Assembly (NCBI GenBank): GCA_035649275.1
Contig: DASRJW010000081.1
Span: 1-46,532 of the forward strand
DNA from: Candidatus Krumholzibacteriia bacterium
Lineage (GTDB): Bacteria; Krumholzibacteriota; Krumholzibacteriia; G020349025
Reading direction: 5' to 3'
Length of the DNA: 46,532 nucleotides
Below the pieces are notes generated by a model. That model was not told the DNA's origin. It did not search any database and was given only the letters and a program-made list of their open reading frames with translations. This document shows, piece by piece, positions 20,014-27,087 of the stretch. The stretch's first letter is position 1. Every line of letters begins with the position of its first letter. Both the position numbers and the translations under genes were made by a program.

Positions 20014-20994
20014 ATGGCGCAGGAAAAGCTAGAGGCGGCGACCCCGCCCTCCACCCGAGGGGAGACGGTGGCGCCCGAGCTGGGCCCGGCCGGCTCCGGA
20101 GGTACGCTGGGGCTCTTCCTGCATGAGATGCGGGTGCGGCAGTGGAGCAAGAATCTGGTGCTCTTCGCCGCTCTCATCTTCTCCAAGAACCTGCTGCAGA
20201 TTCCCATGGTGCTGCGCAGCATGCTCGCCTTCGTGGTCTTCTGCCTGCTTTCCGGCGTCGTCTACACCGTGAACGATCTCCTCGACCTGGAAGCGGACCG
20301 CCGGCACGAGGTCAAACGCCGGCGGCCCCTGGCCTCGGGACAGCTGCGCGTGCGCACCGCCCTCACCGGCGTGGTGCTGGTGCTGGGTCTGGCGTTGATG
20401 GGAGCCGCCCTCCTGGGACCGCGCTTCTTCCTCATCAGCGTCGGCTTTCTCGCCTTCAATCTGGCCTATTCGCTGGTGCTGAAGAACATCGTCATCGTCG
20501 ACGTCATCAGCATCGCCATCAGCTTCCTCATCCGCGCCATCGCCGGGGTCGTCGCCCTCAACACCGCCACGGTGCACCTGACCATTTCACCGTGGTTGCT
20601 CGTGGTCACCTTCTTCCTTTCCCTCTTCCTCGGGCTCTGCAAGCGCCTGCACGAGTACCGCTCGATCCTGGATGCGGGCAAGCACCGCAGCACTCTCATG
20701 GCGTACTCCGAGGAGCTGTTGAACCAGCTCATCAACGTTGCCGCCACGGGAACGCTCATCGCCTACTCGATCTACACGATCTGGCCCGAGACGGTGCAGC
20801 ACTTCGGCACGGAGAACCTCATGTACACCATCCCCATCGTCGTCGCCGGCCTCACCCGCTACATGTTCCTCGTCTACCGGCGCAACCTTGGCGGCGACCC
20901 CGCCGAGATCCTGCTCACCGAACGCTCGCTCTGGGCGACAGTGATCGCCTGGTTCCTCTGCGTCGCCGTGGTCATCTACCGCGCCCAAACATGA
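20014..20994 (+). CDS. UbiA-family decaprenyl-phosphate phosphoribosyltransferase
   Basis: A 326-residue polytopic membrane protein with about nine helices. The first Asp-rich motif, NDLLDLEADRRHEVKRRRPL, followed by ASGQL, and MRVRQWSKNLVLFAALIF near the N-terminus, are typical of the UbiA branch that moves 5-phosphoribose from PRPP to decaprenyl phosphate. That branch supplies the decaprenyl-phosphoribose precursor of arabinose-type sugars. The PRPP synthase gene (prs) lies about 1.3 kb downstream, which fits. The first 30 residues are a soluble Pro/Gly-rich extension. Other UbiA members (quinone or haem biosynthesis) are less likely from the motif. The stop overlaps the next ATG as ATGA. 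Confidence 0.85.
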   Translation: MAQEKLEAATPPSTRGETVAPELGPAGSGGTLGLFLHEMRVRQWSKNLVLFAALIFSKNLLQIPMVLRSMLAFVVFCLLSGVVYTVNDLLDLEADRRHEVKRRRPLASGQLRVRTALTGVVLVLGLALMGAALLGPRFFLISVGFLAFNLAYSLVLKNIVIVDVISIAISFLIRAIAGVVALNTATVHLTISPWLLVVTFFLSLFLGLCKRLHEYRSILDAGKHRSTLMAYSEELLNQLINVAATGTLIAYSIYTIWPETVQHFGTENLMYTIPIVVAGLTRYMFLVYRRNLGGDPAEILLTERSLWATVIAWFLCVAVVIYRAQT

Positions 20995-22115
20995 GCGCTC
21001 GGCCCACCAAGACGGCGCCGCGGCGGCGCGAAGGCACGCGGCCCCCACGACCGCCGGGCCGACCCTCGGCACCACCAAGGCGAGGTGGCTCGCGGCCGCA
21101 CCCACCTTCGGGTCGACCGCCGGCACCGCCGCGGCGCGAAGGCCCGCGGGCGTTCCGCCCTGAGGGCAGAGCCAGCGCGCCGCTCATGCCCAGGCGTCAG
21201 GCCCGCATGGACACGGCGCAGGCCCTGCCGGTGGGTGCCCTCGGTCTGCGCGCCTTCGCCAAGCTCAACCTGCATCTGGAAGTGCTGCGCCGCCGGCCCG
21301 ACGGTTACCACGACGTCGAAACCGTGCTGCAGAGCGTGAGCCTGTGCGACTCGCTGCATCTCGTGCCGCGCCCGAGCGGCCTCTCCCTTCTCTGCGACGC
21401 CCCCGGCGTGCCCCGCGGCGAGGACAACCTCAGCATGCGCGCCGCCCGCGCGCTGCTCGCGGCGGCTGGTCTGTCGGCGCCGCCTCGCGGCGTGCGTCTC
21501 GATCTCTACAAATCGATCCCGGCGGCAGCGGGCTGCGGCGGCGCCAGCGCCGATGCGGCGGCGACGCTGATCGGACTCAACGTTTTCTGGGAGCTGGGGT
21601 GCACGCCGGAAACCCTGGAGAGCGTGGGTGCCACGCTCGGCTCCGACGTGCCGTTCTGCCTGCGCGGCGGGACCGCCCTCGGTCGCGGCCGCGGCGAGCG
21701 CCTGGTGTCGCTGCCGGCGCTGCCGCGCACCAGTTTTCTCCTGGTATTTCCGGGGATCCCGGTGCTCTCGTCCTGGGCTTACGCCAATCTCCACATGGGA
21801 TTGACACGCCGGTCGCACGCACTTAACCTGGACCGCCTCAAGCCGATCCTGGCGCGCTATCCGGAGGCGGGCCAGAGCTTCTACAATCGGCTCGAGGATG
21901 CGGTTTGCCCCGCCCATCCCGAGCTCGTCGAGATCGCGTCAAGGCTGCAGCAGAGTGGCGCCCCGGTCGCGATGATGACCGGTAGCGGCAGCGGTATGTT
22001 CGCCGCCTTCGCGACGCCCGAAGCTGCGGCGCGGGCCGAGCGGGGACTGCTACGCCGCGGCTGGCGCACGGTCCTCGTCGAGTCGGTCCAGTCCGGCGTG
22101 GAATTCTTCCGCTAG
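20991..22115 (+). CDS. ispE: 4-diphosphocytidyl-2-C-methyl-D-erythritol kinase with repeat-rich N-terminal extension
   Basis: A GHMP kinase of the MEP isoprenoid pathway. The catalytic part begins at LRAFAKLNLHLEVL (about residue 83), continues with RRPDGYHDVETVLQSVSL, the ATP-binding IPAAAGCGGASADAAATL, and ends with VAMMTGSGSGMFAAF. The core of about 290 residues is normal. ATG 20991 overlaps the upstream stop as ATGA and adds about 72 residues, including three 18-residue Pro/Arg-rich repeats. Starts at 21186 or 21207 would give a normal-length enzyme but have poor ribosome binding sites. The repeat frame is kept, which favours translation, but the true start is open. Confidence 0.9.
   Translation: MSARPTKTAPRRREGTRPPRPPGRPSAPPRRGGSRPHPPSGRPPAPPRREGPRAFRPEGRASAPLMPRRQARMDTAQALPVGALGLRAFAKLNLHLEVLRRRPDGYHDVETVLQSVSLCDSLHLVPRPSGLSLLCDAPGVPRGEDNLSMRAARALLAAAGLSAPPRGVRLDLYKSIPAAAGCGGASADAAATLIGLNVFWELGCTPETLESVGATLGSDVPFCLRGGTALGRGRGERLVSLPALPRTSFLLVFPGIPVLSSWAYANLHMGLTRRSHALNLDRLKPILARYPEAGQSFYNRLEDAVCPAHPELVEIASRLQQSGAPVAMMTGSGSGMFAAFATPEAAARAERGLLRRGWRTVLVESVQSGVEFFR
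21015..21176 (+). repeat. three 54-bp in-frame tandem repeats in the IspE N-terminus
   Basis: The encoded units are APRRREGTRPPRPPGRPS, APPRRGGSRPHPPSGRPP and APPRREGPRAFRPEGRAS, at 21015-21068, 21069-21122 and 21123-21176. The protein pattern (APxRRxGxRxxxPxGRxx) is kept while bases differ, as expected for translated sequence. A disordered basic segment is predicted; function unknown. Confidence 0.75.
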
Positions 22116-22167
22116 GCAGGGTCGCCCCGGGGCAAGCGACCGCTGTCTGCGCGTGAGTCAGCGGGCT

Positions 22168-22242
22168 TGGGGCGTCGACAAGTGGCAAGTCACCAGATTT
22201 TGGTTCTGGCATCCGCAGGTTCGAATCCTGCCGCCCCAACCA
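22168..22242 (+). tRNA. tRNA-Gln (anticodon TTG)
   Basis: A complete 75-nt cloverleaf. Acceptor arms TGGGGCG (22168-22174) and CGCCCCA (22232-22238) pair fully, with discriminator A and an encoded CCA (22240-22242). The anticodon arm CCAGA-TTTTGGT-TCTGG gives anticodon TTG (reads CAA/CAG). The T arm GCAGG-TTCGAAT-CCTGC is perfect. It lies between ispE and prs, a placement known in several bacterial groups. Confidence 0.96.
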
Positions 22243-22271
22243 GTTCCCGGCGCTGAGCGAGGAGACGGGTG

Positions 22272-23210
22272 ATGGCGAAGAATCGGCTGCGGCTCATCTG
22301 CGGCAACGCCAGCCGCGATCTCGCCGAGGCGGTCTGCCGGCACCTGGGGCAGCCACTCGGGCGCGCCGAAGTCACCCGTTTCGCCGACGGCGAGATCTTC
22401 GTGCAGATCGAGGAGAATGTGCGCGGCGTGGACGTGTTCATCATGCAGTCCACCTATCCGCCGGCGGACCATCTGATGGAGCTGCTCATGCTCGTCGACG
22501 CCTGCCGGCGCGCCTCCGCCGGCCGCATCACCGCGGTGATCCCTTACTTCGGCTACGCTCGCGCCGACCGCAAGGACCAGCCGCGCGTCTCCATCACCGC
22601 CAAGCTCTGCGCCAACCTCATCGTCCAGACGGGGACGGATCGGGTCCTCACGGTGGACCTGCATTCGTCGCAGATCCAGGGTTTCTTCGACATCCCCCTG
22701 GATCATTTGTATGCGGCGCCGGTGCTCATGCAGTACATCGGCGGTCTGGACTTGAAGGACGTCGTCGTGGTGGCGCCCGATGCGGGCGGGGTCAAGATGG
22801 GCCGCGCCTTCGCCAAGCGCCTGGGGGCGGACCTGGCCATCGTGGACAAGCGCCGCACCGGTCCGGATCAGGCGGAGCTCATGAACGTGATCGGCGAGGT
22901 GGAGGGCCGGGACTGCCTGATCCTCGACGATCTCATCAGCACCGGCGGCACCCTGTGCCAGGCGGCGCTGGAGCTGCAGCGGCGCGGGGCGCGGCGGATC
23001 ATCGCCGCCGCCTCGCATGGCGTCTTCTCCGGCACCGCGTTCCAGCGTCTCCAGGAGGCTCCCATCGACGAGGTGACGGTGACGAACACGCTGCCGTTGC
23101 GCTCGCCCGACGTGCCCGCCAAGGTGCGGGTCCTGGACATTTCGAAGCTGTTGAGCAAGGCCATCCTCAACATCCATCACGAGGAATCGATCAGCTCGTT
23201 GTTCATTTGA
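22272..23210 (+). CDS. prs: ribose-phosphate pyrophosphokinase (PRPP synthase)
   Basis: 312 residues, standard length. It transfers pyrophosphate from ATP to ribose-5-phosphate to give PRPP for nucleotides, His and Trp, and here perhaps the decaprenyl-phosphate phosphoribosyl step. Landmarks: RFADGEIFVQIEENVRG, the PYFGYARADRKDQPR flexible loop region, TVDLHSSQIQGFFDIP, the VVVAPDAGGVKMGRAFAKRL strand-helix, and the PRPP loop LILDDLISTGGTL. The C-terminus ESISSLFI matches the family exactly. GAGGAG lies 7 bases before ATG 22272. A GTG one codon upstream is less likely. rplY follows. Confidence 0.97.
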   Translation: MAKNRLRLICGNASRDLAEAVCRHLGQPLGRAEVTRFADGEIFVQIEENVRGVDVFIMQSTYPPADHLMELLMLVDACRRASAGRITAVIPYFGYARADRKDQPRVSITAKLCANLIVQTGTDRVLTVDLHSSQIQGFFDIPLDHLYAAPVLMQYIGGLDLKDVVVVAPDAGGVKMGRAFAKRLGADLAIVDKRRTGPDQAELMNVIGEVEGRDCLILDDLISTGGTLCQAALELQRRGARRIIAAASHGVFSGTAFQRLQEAPIDEVTVTNTLPLRSPDVPAKVRVLDISKLLSKAILNIHHEESISSLFI

Positions 23211-23280
23211 GTGCTACCCAAGAAACCGCTCGCCTCGGGATGCGCCGGGTCGAGTGCCTGCAGGAGGTTCGAGAAAGGCT

Positions 23281-24000
23281 ATGGAGACGGCACACGTGGA
23301 AGTGACGCGCCGCGAGACGAACGGCAAGGGCGGCGCCCGCAAGCTGCGCCAGACCGGCAAGCTGCCCGGCATTTTCTATGGGGAAGGGGAGAAGCCGCAG
23401 GCAATCCTCCTCGATGCAGTGCACTTCGAGACCTTGCGGCGCGCCGGCGCCCACCACCGTCTCCTGGAGGTGCGCTGGCACGGCGAGTCGAAGAGCGAGA
23501 AAGCCCTGGTGCGGGAGATGCAGGTGCATCCGGTGAGCCGGGCGGTGTTGCACGTGGACCTGCAGCGCGTCTCCATGGCGAAGCGCGTGCGCATGACCGT
23601 ACCGGTCGTGCTCCTCGGCAAGCCCGAGGGGGTCAAGACTCAGGGCGGCATCCTGGAGCACCACCTGCGCGAGGTCGAGGTGGAGTGCCTGCCGGGCGAC
23701 ATCCCGGATGAGATCACCCTCGAGGTGGGCCACCTGCAGATCGGGCAGGCGATCCACGTCTCCGACCTGCAGCGACCGGGGGTCCAGTTCACCAGCCATC
23801 CGGAGACCACGGTGGTCACGGTGAGCCTGCCGGCGGCGGAGCGCGCCGCGGAAGAGGTCAGCCCGGAGGCTGCGGCTCTGGCTGCTGCCGAGCCCGGAGC
23901 CGAGGGCGAGAAGGAAGGCGAAAAGAAGGAAGGCGAGAAGAAGGAAGGCAAGGAAAAGGAAGGCAAGGAGAAGTCCGGCAAAGAGAAGGGCTCTTCCTGA
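23281..24000 (+). CDS. rplY: 50S ribosomal protein L25 (CTC form) with a Lys/Glu tail
   Basis: A 239-residue L25/TL5/CTC-type protein that binds 5S rRNA. The N-terminal L25 domain (ETAHVEVTRRETNGKGGARK, LRQTGKLPGIFYG) is followed by the longer beta domain (VRMTVPVVLLGKPEGVK, then LREVEVECLPGDIPD) that identifies the CTC form. After residue about 195 it ends in an Ala/Glu-rich stretch and then a repetitive GEKEGEKKEGEKKEG and KEKEGKEKSGKEKG tail, longer than usual and probably disordered. ATG 23281 follows AGAAAGG. The prs-rplY-pth order is widespread. pth starts 3 bases after the stop. Confidence 0.95.
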   Translation: METAHVEVTRRETNGKGGARKLRQTGKLPGIFYGEGEKPQAILLDAVHFETLRRAGAHHRLLEVRWHGESKSEKALVREMQVHPVSRAVLHVDLQRVSMAKRVRMTVPVVLLGKPEGVKTQGGILEHHLREVEVECLPGDIPDEITLEVGHLQIGQAIHVSDLQRPGVQFTSHPETTVVTVSLPAAERAAEEVSPEAAALAAAEPGAEGEKEGEKKEGEKKEGKEKEGKEKSGKEKGSS

Positions 24001-24003
24001 TCC

Positions 24004-24588
24004 GTGTGGGCGGTGTTCGGCCTCGGCAATCCGGGGAAGCGCTATGCGTCCACCCGGCACAACGTGGGCTTCCTCGTCGTCGACGAGCTCGCGGCGCGGC
24101 ACGGCGGCGACTTTCGTCGCCGCGAGGGACTTTGGGTGACCGAGGTCGAGCGCGCCGGCGCGTCGCTTCTCCTGGTCAAGCCGGGGACCTACGTCAATCG
24201 TAGCGGCGCTGCGGCGCGTGCGGTGCTCGAGGCGTACGGGCTCGCCCCGGAAAACCTCTTGGTCGTGGTGGACGACGTCTATCTCCCCTTCGGCCGCCTG
24301 CGGCTTCGACCGGGTGGCAGCGCTGGTGGCCACAATGGCCTGCTCTCCATCGAAACGGCGCTCCAGACACAAGCGTATCCCCGCTTGCGTGTCGGGGTCG
24401 GTGCGCCCGACGCCACCGGGAAACTAGTGGAGCATGTGCTCGGCGAGTTCGAAGCGGAAGAGCGCGAGGCCCTGCCGGCCTCCGTCAGCCGCGCCGCCGA
24501 CGCCGTCGAGATCGTCCTCGACCACGGCGTCGCACGGGCCCGCCCGCTGGTGAACGCCGCACCCACTCCCGAGGCGGAGCCAGGCTGA
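24004..24588 (+). CDS. pth: peptidyl-tRNA hydrolase
   Basis: 194 residues, normal length. It releases tRNA from prematurely dropped peptidyl-tRNA. Visible catalytic and binding residues: FGLGNPGKRYASTRHNVGF (Asn and the catalytic His), KPGTYVNRSG (Asn), VVDDVYLPFGRLRLR (Asp), and SAGGHNGLLSIE (His-Asn), all in family order. The GTG start at 24004 is 3 bases after the rplY stop, with AGAAGGG inside the end of rplY. The C-terminal 20 residues are low complexity. Immediately downstream is a new promoter for the ribosomal genes. Confidence 0.96.
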   Translation: MWAVFGLGNPGKRYASTRHNVGFLVVDELAARHGGDFRRREGLWVTEVERAGASLLLVKPGTYVNRSGAAARAVLEAYGLAPENLLVVVDDVYLPFGRLRLRPGGSAGGHNGLLSIETALQTQAYPRLRVGVGAPDATGKLVEHVLGEFEAEEREALPASVSRAADAVEIVLDHGVARARPLVNAAPTPEAEPG

Positions 24589-24698
24589 GGCCGGCCCCAC
24601 CGTGCAGCCCGCCTCCGGTGCGGCCTGCTCGGTGCGGTCCAGCGCTGGAGCCGTGGGGCCGGAGTGGCGCTCTGGCCCCGGCGCCGCCGGGGTCCCAC

Positions 24699-24728
24699 TT
24701 GCGGCGGCTCGCCCAAGCCACCTATACT
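24699..24728 (+). promoter_or_regulatory. promoter of the rpsF-rpsR-rplI unit
   Basis: TTGCGG (24699-24704), an 18-base spacer and TATACT (24723-24728). The start near 24735 leaves a leader of about 127 bases before rpsF. Confidence 0.6.
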
Positions 24729-24734
24729 GGCCCG

Positions 24735-24861
24735 CGTTTGCTTCGGAATCCCACGGGGCTTCCAAACCAGGCGAACCAAACCACCCTTCTTCCGAGCGCA
24801 GGCGACGCCTCGGGCCGCCGTGCTTCGGCAGACGCAAGTCCGCAGGGAGGTGCACCGCCGC
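24735..24861 (+). promoter_or_regulatory. structured rpsF leader, possible S6:S18 control element
   Basis: The leader contains two adjacent hairpin candidates: CCGAGCG...CGCCTCGG (about 24797-24818) and GCCG-TGCTT-CGGC. Many bacteria regulate rpsF operons through an S6:S18-binding leader with a bulged CCG. I cannot confirm the exact motif by eye, so this is inference from position and folding potential. Confidence 0.3.
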
Positions 24862-25236
24862 GTGCCCAAGCTCACCAAGTACGAGTTCACATGGATCCTC
24901 GAGGCGCAGCTGGACGAGACGAACGTCGGCGCCAGTCTCGAGAAGTACGCCAAGATCGTCCGCGACCAGGGCGGCGAGGTGACGACGCAGGAGAACTGGG
25001 GCCGGAAGAAGCTGGCCTACGAGATCGACGACAAGACCGACGGCCACTACCTGTTCCTGCGCCTGCAGGCGACGCCGGCCATCATCTCCGAGCTGAATCG
25101 CATTCTTCGCTTCGACGAGCAGGTGCTGCGCACCCTCATCGTGCAGGACGAGGAGTGGGAAGCGAAGAACCTGGAAGCGGCGAAACGCGCCGGTGCCAGG
25201 CCGGCGGAGCCACACCAGACACCGCAGGTGGCCTGA
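24862..25236 (+). CDS. rpsF: 30S ribosomal protein S6
   Basis: 124 residues. The N-terminus [17 protein letters not shown] and the conserved [20 protein letters not shown] segment identify S6, which partners S18 on the 30S platform. The GTG start at 24862 is preceded by GGGAGGTG at 9-10 bases. A GTG four codons upstream is too close to that site. The C-terminal 25 residues are a variable tail. rpsR starts 1 base after the stop; no ssb or priB lies between them, unlike in many genomes. Confidence 0.96.
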   Translation: MPKLTKYEFTWILEAQLDETNVGASLEKYAKIVRDQGGEVTTQENWGRKKLAYEIDDKTDGHYLFLRLQATPAIISELNRILRFDEQVLRTLIVQDEEWEAKNLEAAKRAGARPAEPHQTPQVA

Positions 25237-25237
25237 C

Positions 25238-25492
25238 ATGGGAACGATGCCGAAGAAGAAGAAGGAAAAGAAGCCGGGTCGGAAGAAGCCGTGCAAGTTC
25301 TGCATGGATCACGTGGCCGCCATCGATTACAAGGACCACAACCGCTTGCGCAAGTTCGTGACCGACCGCGGCAAGATCGCGGCGCGGCGCATCACCGGGA
25401 CCTGCGCTCGGCATCAGCGCCAGCTCGCCATCGCCATCAAACGGGCGCGGCATCTGGCGCTGCTCCCCTTCGTCCGCGAGCACTACCGGTAG
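25238..25492 (+). CDS. rpsR: 30S ribosomal protein S18
   Basis: 84 residues. Lys-rich N-terminus ([14 protein letters not shown]), then [20 protein letters not shown] and [19 protein letters not shown], the S18 signature. The CxxC plus a later Cys could bind zinc (C+ type). ATG 25238 follows AGGTGG; an internal ATG at 25247 is an alternative. It binds with S6 near the mRNA exit side of the platform. Spacing to rplI is 27 bases. Confidence 0.96.
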   Translation: MGTMPKKKKEKKPGRKKPCKFCMDHVAAIDYKDHNRLRKFVTDRGKIAARRITGTCARHQRQLAIAIKRARHLALLPFVREHYR

Positions 25493-25519
25493 GCCGGCGT
25501 CCGCGGCCTGGAGGCTGTC

Positions 25520-25963
25520 ATGGAACTGATTCTGATCGAGCACGTGGAAGGCCTTGGCCGGCGCGGTGAGGTCGTCAAAGTGCGACCCGGATATGCGCGC
25601 AACTTCCTGCTGCCCCGCAAGCTGGCCCTGCAAGCCACGGCCGGGGCCAAGCGCCTCGTAGGGCAGGAGTCCCGGAAGTTCGAGGTCACCGATCAGCGGG
25701 CCCGCACCGACGCCACGGCGCTGTCGGAGCGCCTGGGGGGCGTGGAGCTCTCCTTGCCGGTGAAAGCCGACGAGGACGGCAAGCTCTATGGCTCGGTGGG
25801 TCCGGCGGAGATCCAGCATGGCCTGGCGGTACAGGGCATCACGGTGGAGCGCAAGCAAATCGTCCTGGCCCAGCACATCAAGATGCTGGGTAGCTACGAG
25901 GTGCCGGTGCGCTTGCATCTGGATGTCCGCGGCACCGTCAAGGTGAGCGTGGTGCAGGAGTAG
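25520..25963 (+). CDS. rplI: 50S ribosomal protein L9
   Basis: 147 residues, normal length. The N-terminal domain ELILIEHVEGLGRRGEVVKV, then RPGYARNFLLPRKLAL, is the L9 signature that binds 23S rRNA. A connecting helix follows, then the C-terminal domain (KLYGSVGPAEIQHGL). ATG 25520 is preceded by GGAGGC. The end of the gene contains AGGAG used by the next gene, whose ATG comes 1 base after the L9 stop. Confidence 0.97.
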   Translation: MELILIEHVEGLGRRGEVVKVRPGYARNFLLPRKLALQATAGAKRLVGQESRKFEVTDQRARTDATALSERLGGVELSLPVKADEDGKLYGSVGPAEIQHGLAVQGITVERKQIVLAQHIKMLGSYEVPVRLHLDVRGTVKVSVVQE

Positions 25964-25964
25964 G

Positions 25965-27038
25965 ATGCATGCGGTGATCATGGCCGGCGGCGCCGGGACG
26001 CGCTTCTGGCCCCGCAGCCGCGCCCGGCGCCCGAAGCAGCTCCTCTCCATCGACGGCGCCCTGAGCCTGATCCGCTGCACCTTCGAACGCCTGCTGCCGC
26101 TCGTTCCCCCGGAGCGCATCCTCGTCGTCACCCGCGCCGAGCAGGAGCCCGGCGTGCGCGATGAGCTGCCCGAGCTGCCGGCGGCGAACCTCCTCGTCGA
26201 ACCCACGGGACGGAACACGGCGCCGGCCATCGGCTTGGCGGCGGCGGTGCTGCAAGCCCGCGGCGCTGGCAAGGACGCCATGGTGGTGCTGCCGGCGGAT
26301 CACGTCATCGGGCGGGAAGAGGAGTTTCGCGCCGTCCTCGCTGCGGGGGAGAGCGTTTTGCACGATCACGAGGTGCTCCTCACCCTGGGGATCACGCCGC
26401 GACGGCCGGAAACGGGCTACGGTTACATCCGCTGCGGTGAGACCGTGGCCCGAGCCGCCGGGCGCGCTTTCCTCCGGGTGGAGCGCTTCGTCGAGAAGCC
26501 CGACCTGGTCACGGCGCGCGCTCTGGTGGCGGATGGCCGCCACCTGTGGAACAGCGGCATGTTCCTGTGGCGCCCGGCGCGCATCCGCGCCGAGCTGGAG
26601 CGGCACCTGCCGGCCCTCGGCCCGGGTCTGGCGCAGCTCGAGAAGGCCCACGGAACTGGCGCCTGGCCGGCGGTGTTGCAGACCGCGTACGCCGGTTTCC
26701 CGAGCGTTTCCATCGACTACGGCGTCATGGAAAAGGCCAGCGAGGTCTGGGTGCTGCCGGTGGACCTGGGCTGGAACGATGTCGGTTCCTGGGCGAGCTT
26801 GGCGGAAGTCCGGCCCCAGGACGAAGGGGGCAACGTGCTCCCTCCCGGCGCCCTGGCGCTGCAGTCGCAGCGCAACATCGTGGAGGCGAGCGGACGCGTG
26901 GTGGTGCTCCTCGGCGTTTCGGATCTCATCGTGGTGGATGCCGAGGACGCTCTGCTCGTCTGCCAACGCGAGCGGGCCCAGGAGGTCGGGACGATTCCGG
27001 AACGACTGCGCCAGCGCGGGCAGGACTCCCTGACCTGA
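25965..27038 (+). CDS. manC: mannose-1-phosphate guanylyltransferase
   Basis: A 357-residue nucleotidyltransferase that makes GDP-mannose from mannose-1-phosphate and GTP. The signature HAVIMAGGAGTRFWPRSR, then RPKQLLSIDG, opens the protein; EPTGRNTAPAIGLAA, LPADHVI, FVEKPD, WNSGMFLW, SIDYGVMEKA and DLGWNDVGSWASL follow in family order. It lacks the C-terminal isomerase (cupin) domain of bifunctional AlgA-type enzymes. It starts 1 base after the L9 stop, so translation is probably coupled to the ribosomal operon. With ManB (17879-19237) and the GT4 enzyme it supports mannose-containing glycans. Confidence 0.95.
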   Translation: MHAVIMAGGAGTRFWPRSRARRPKQLLSIDGALSLIRCTFERLLPLVPPERILVVTRAEQEPGVRDELPELPAANLLVEPTGRNTAPAIGLAAAVLQARGAGKDAMVVLPADHVIGREEEFRAVLAAGESVLHDHEVLLTLGITPRRPETGYGYIRCGETVARAAGRAFLRVERFVEKPDLVTARALVADGRHLWNSGMFLWRPARIRAELERHLPALGPGLAQLEKAHGTGAWPAVLQTAYAGFPSVSIDYGVMEKASEVWVLPVDLGWNDVGSWASLAEVRPQDEGGNVLPPGALALQSQRNIVEASGRVVVLLGVSDLIVVDAEDALLVCQRERAQEVGTIPERLRQRGQDSLT

Positions 27039-27087
27039 GGCGCGATAACGGGCGGCGTCGGCCGATGCCGCCAGGGGGGACGATTCC

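Noticed and set aside
20142-20990. Upstream continuation of the ispE frame through the membrane transferase gene
   Set aside because: It is an out-of-frame shadow of the transferase; the real start must be at or after 20991.
22120-22141. Hairpin GGTCGC...GCGACC between ispE and tRNA-Gln
   Set aside because: Only 6 bp, no T-tract, and common in GC-rich DNA; not strong enough to call a terminator.
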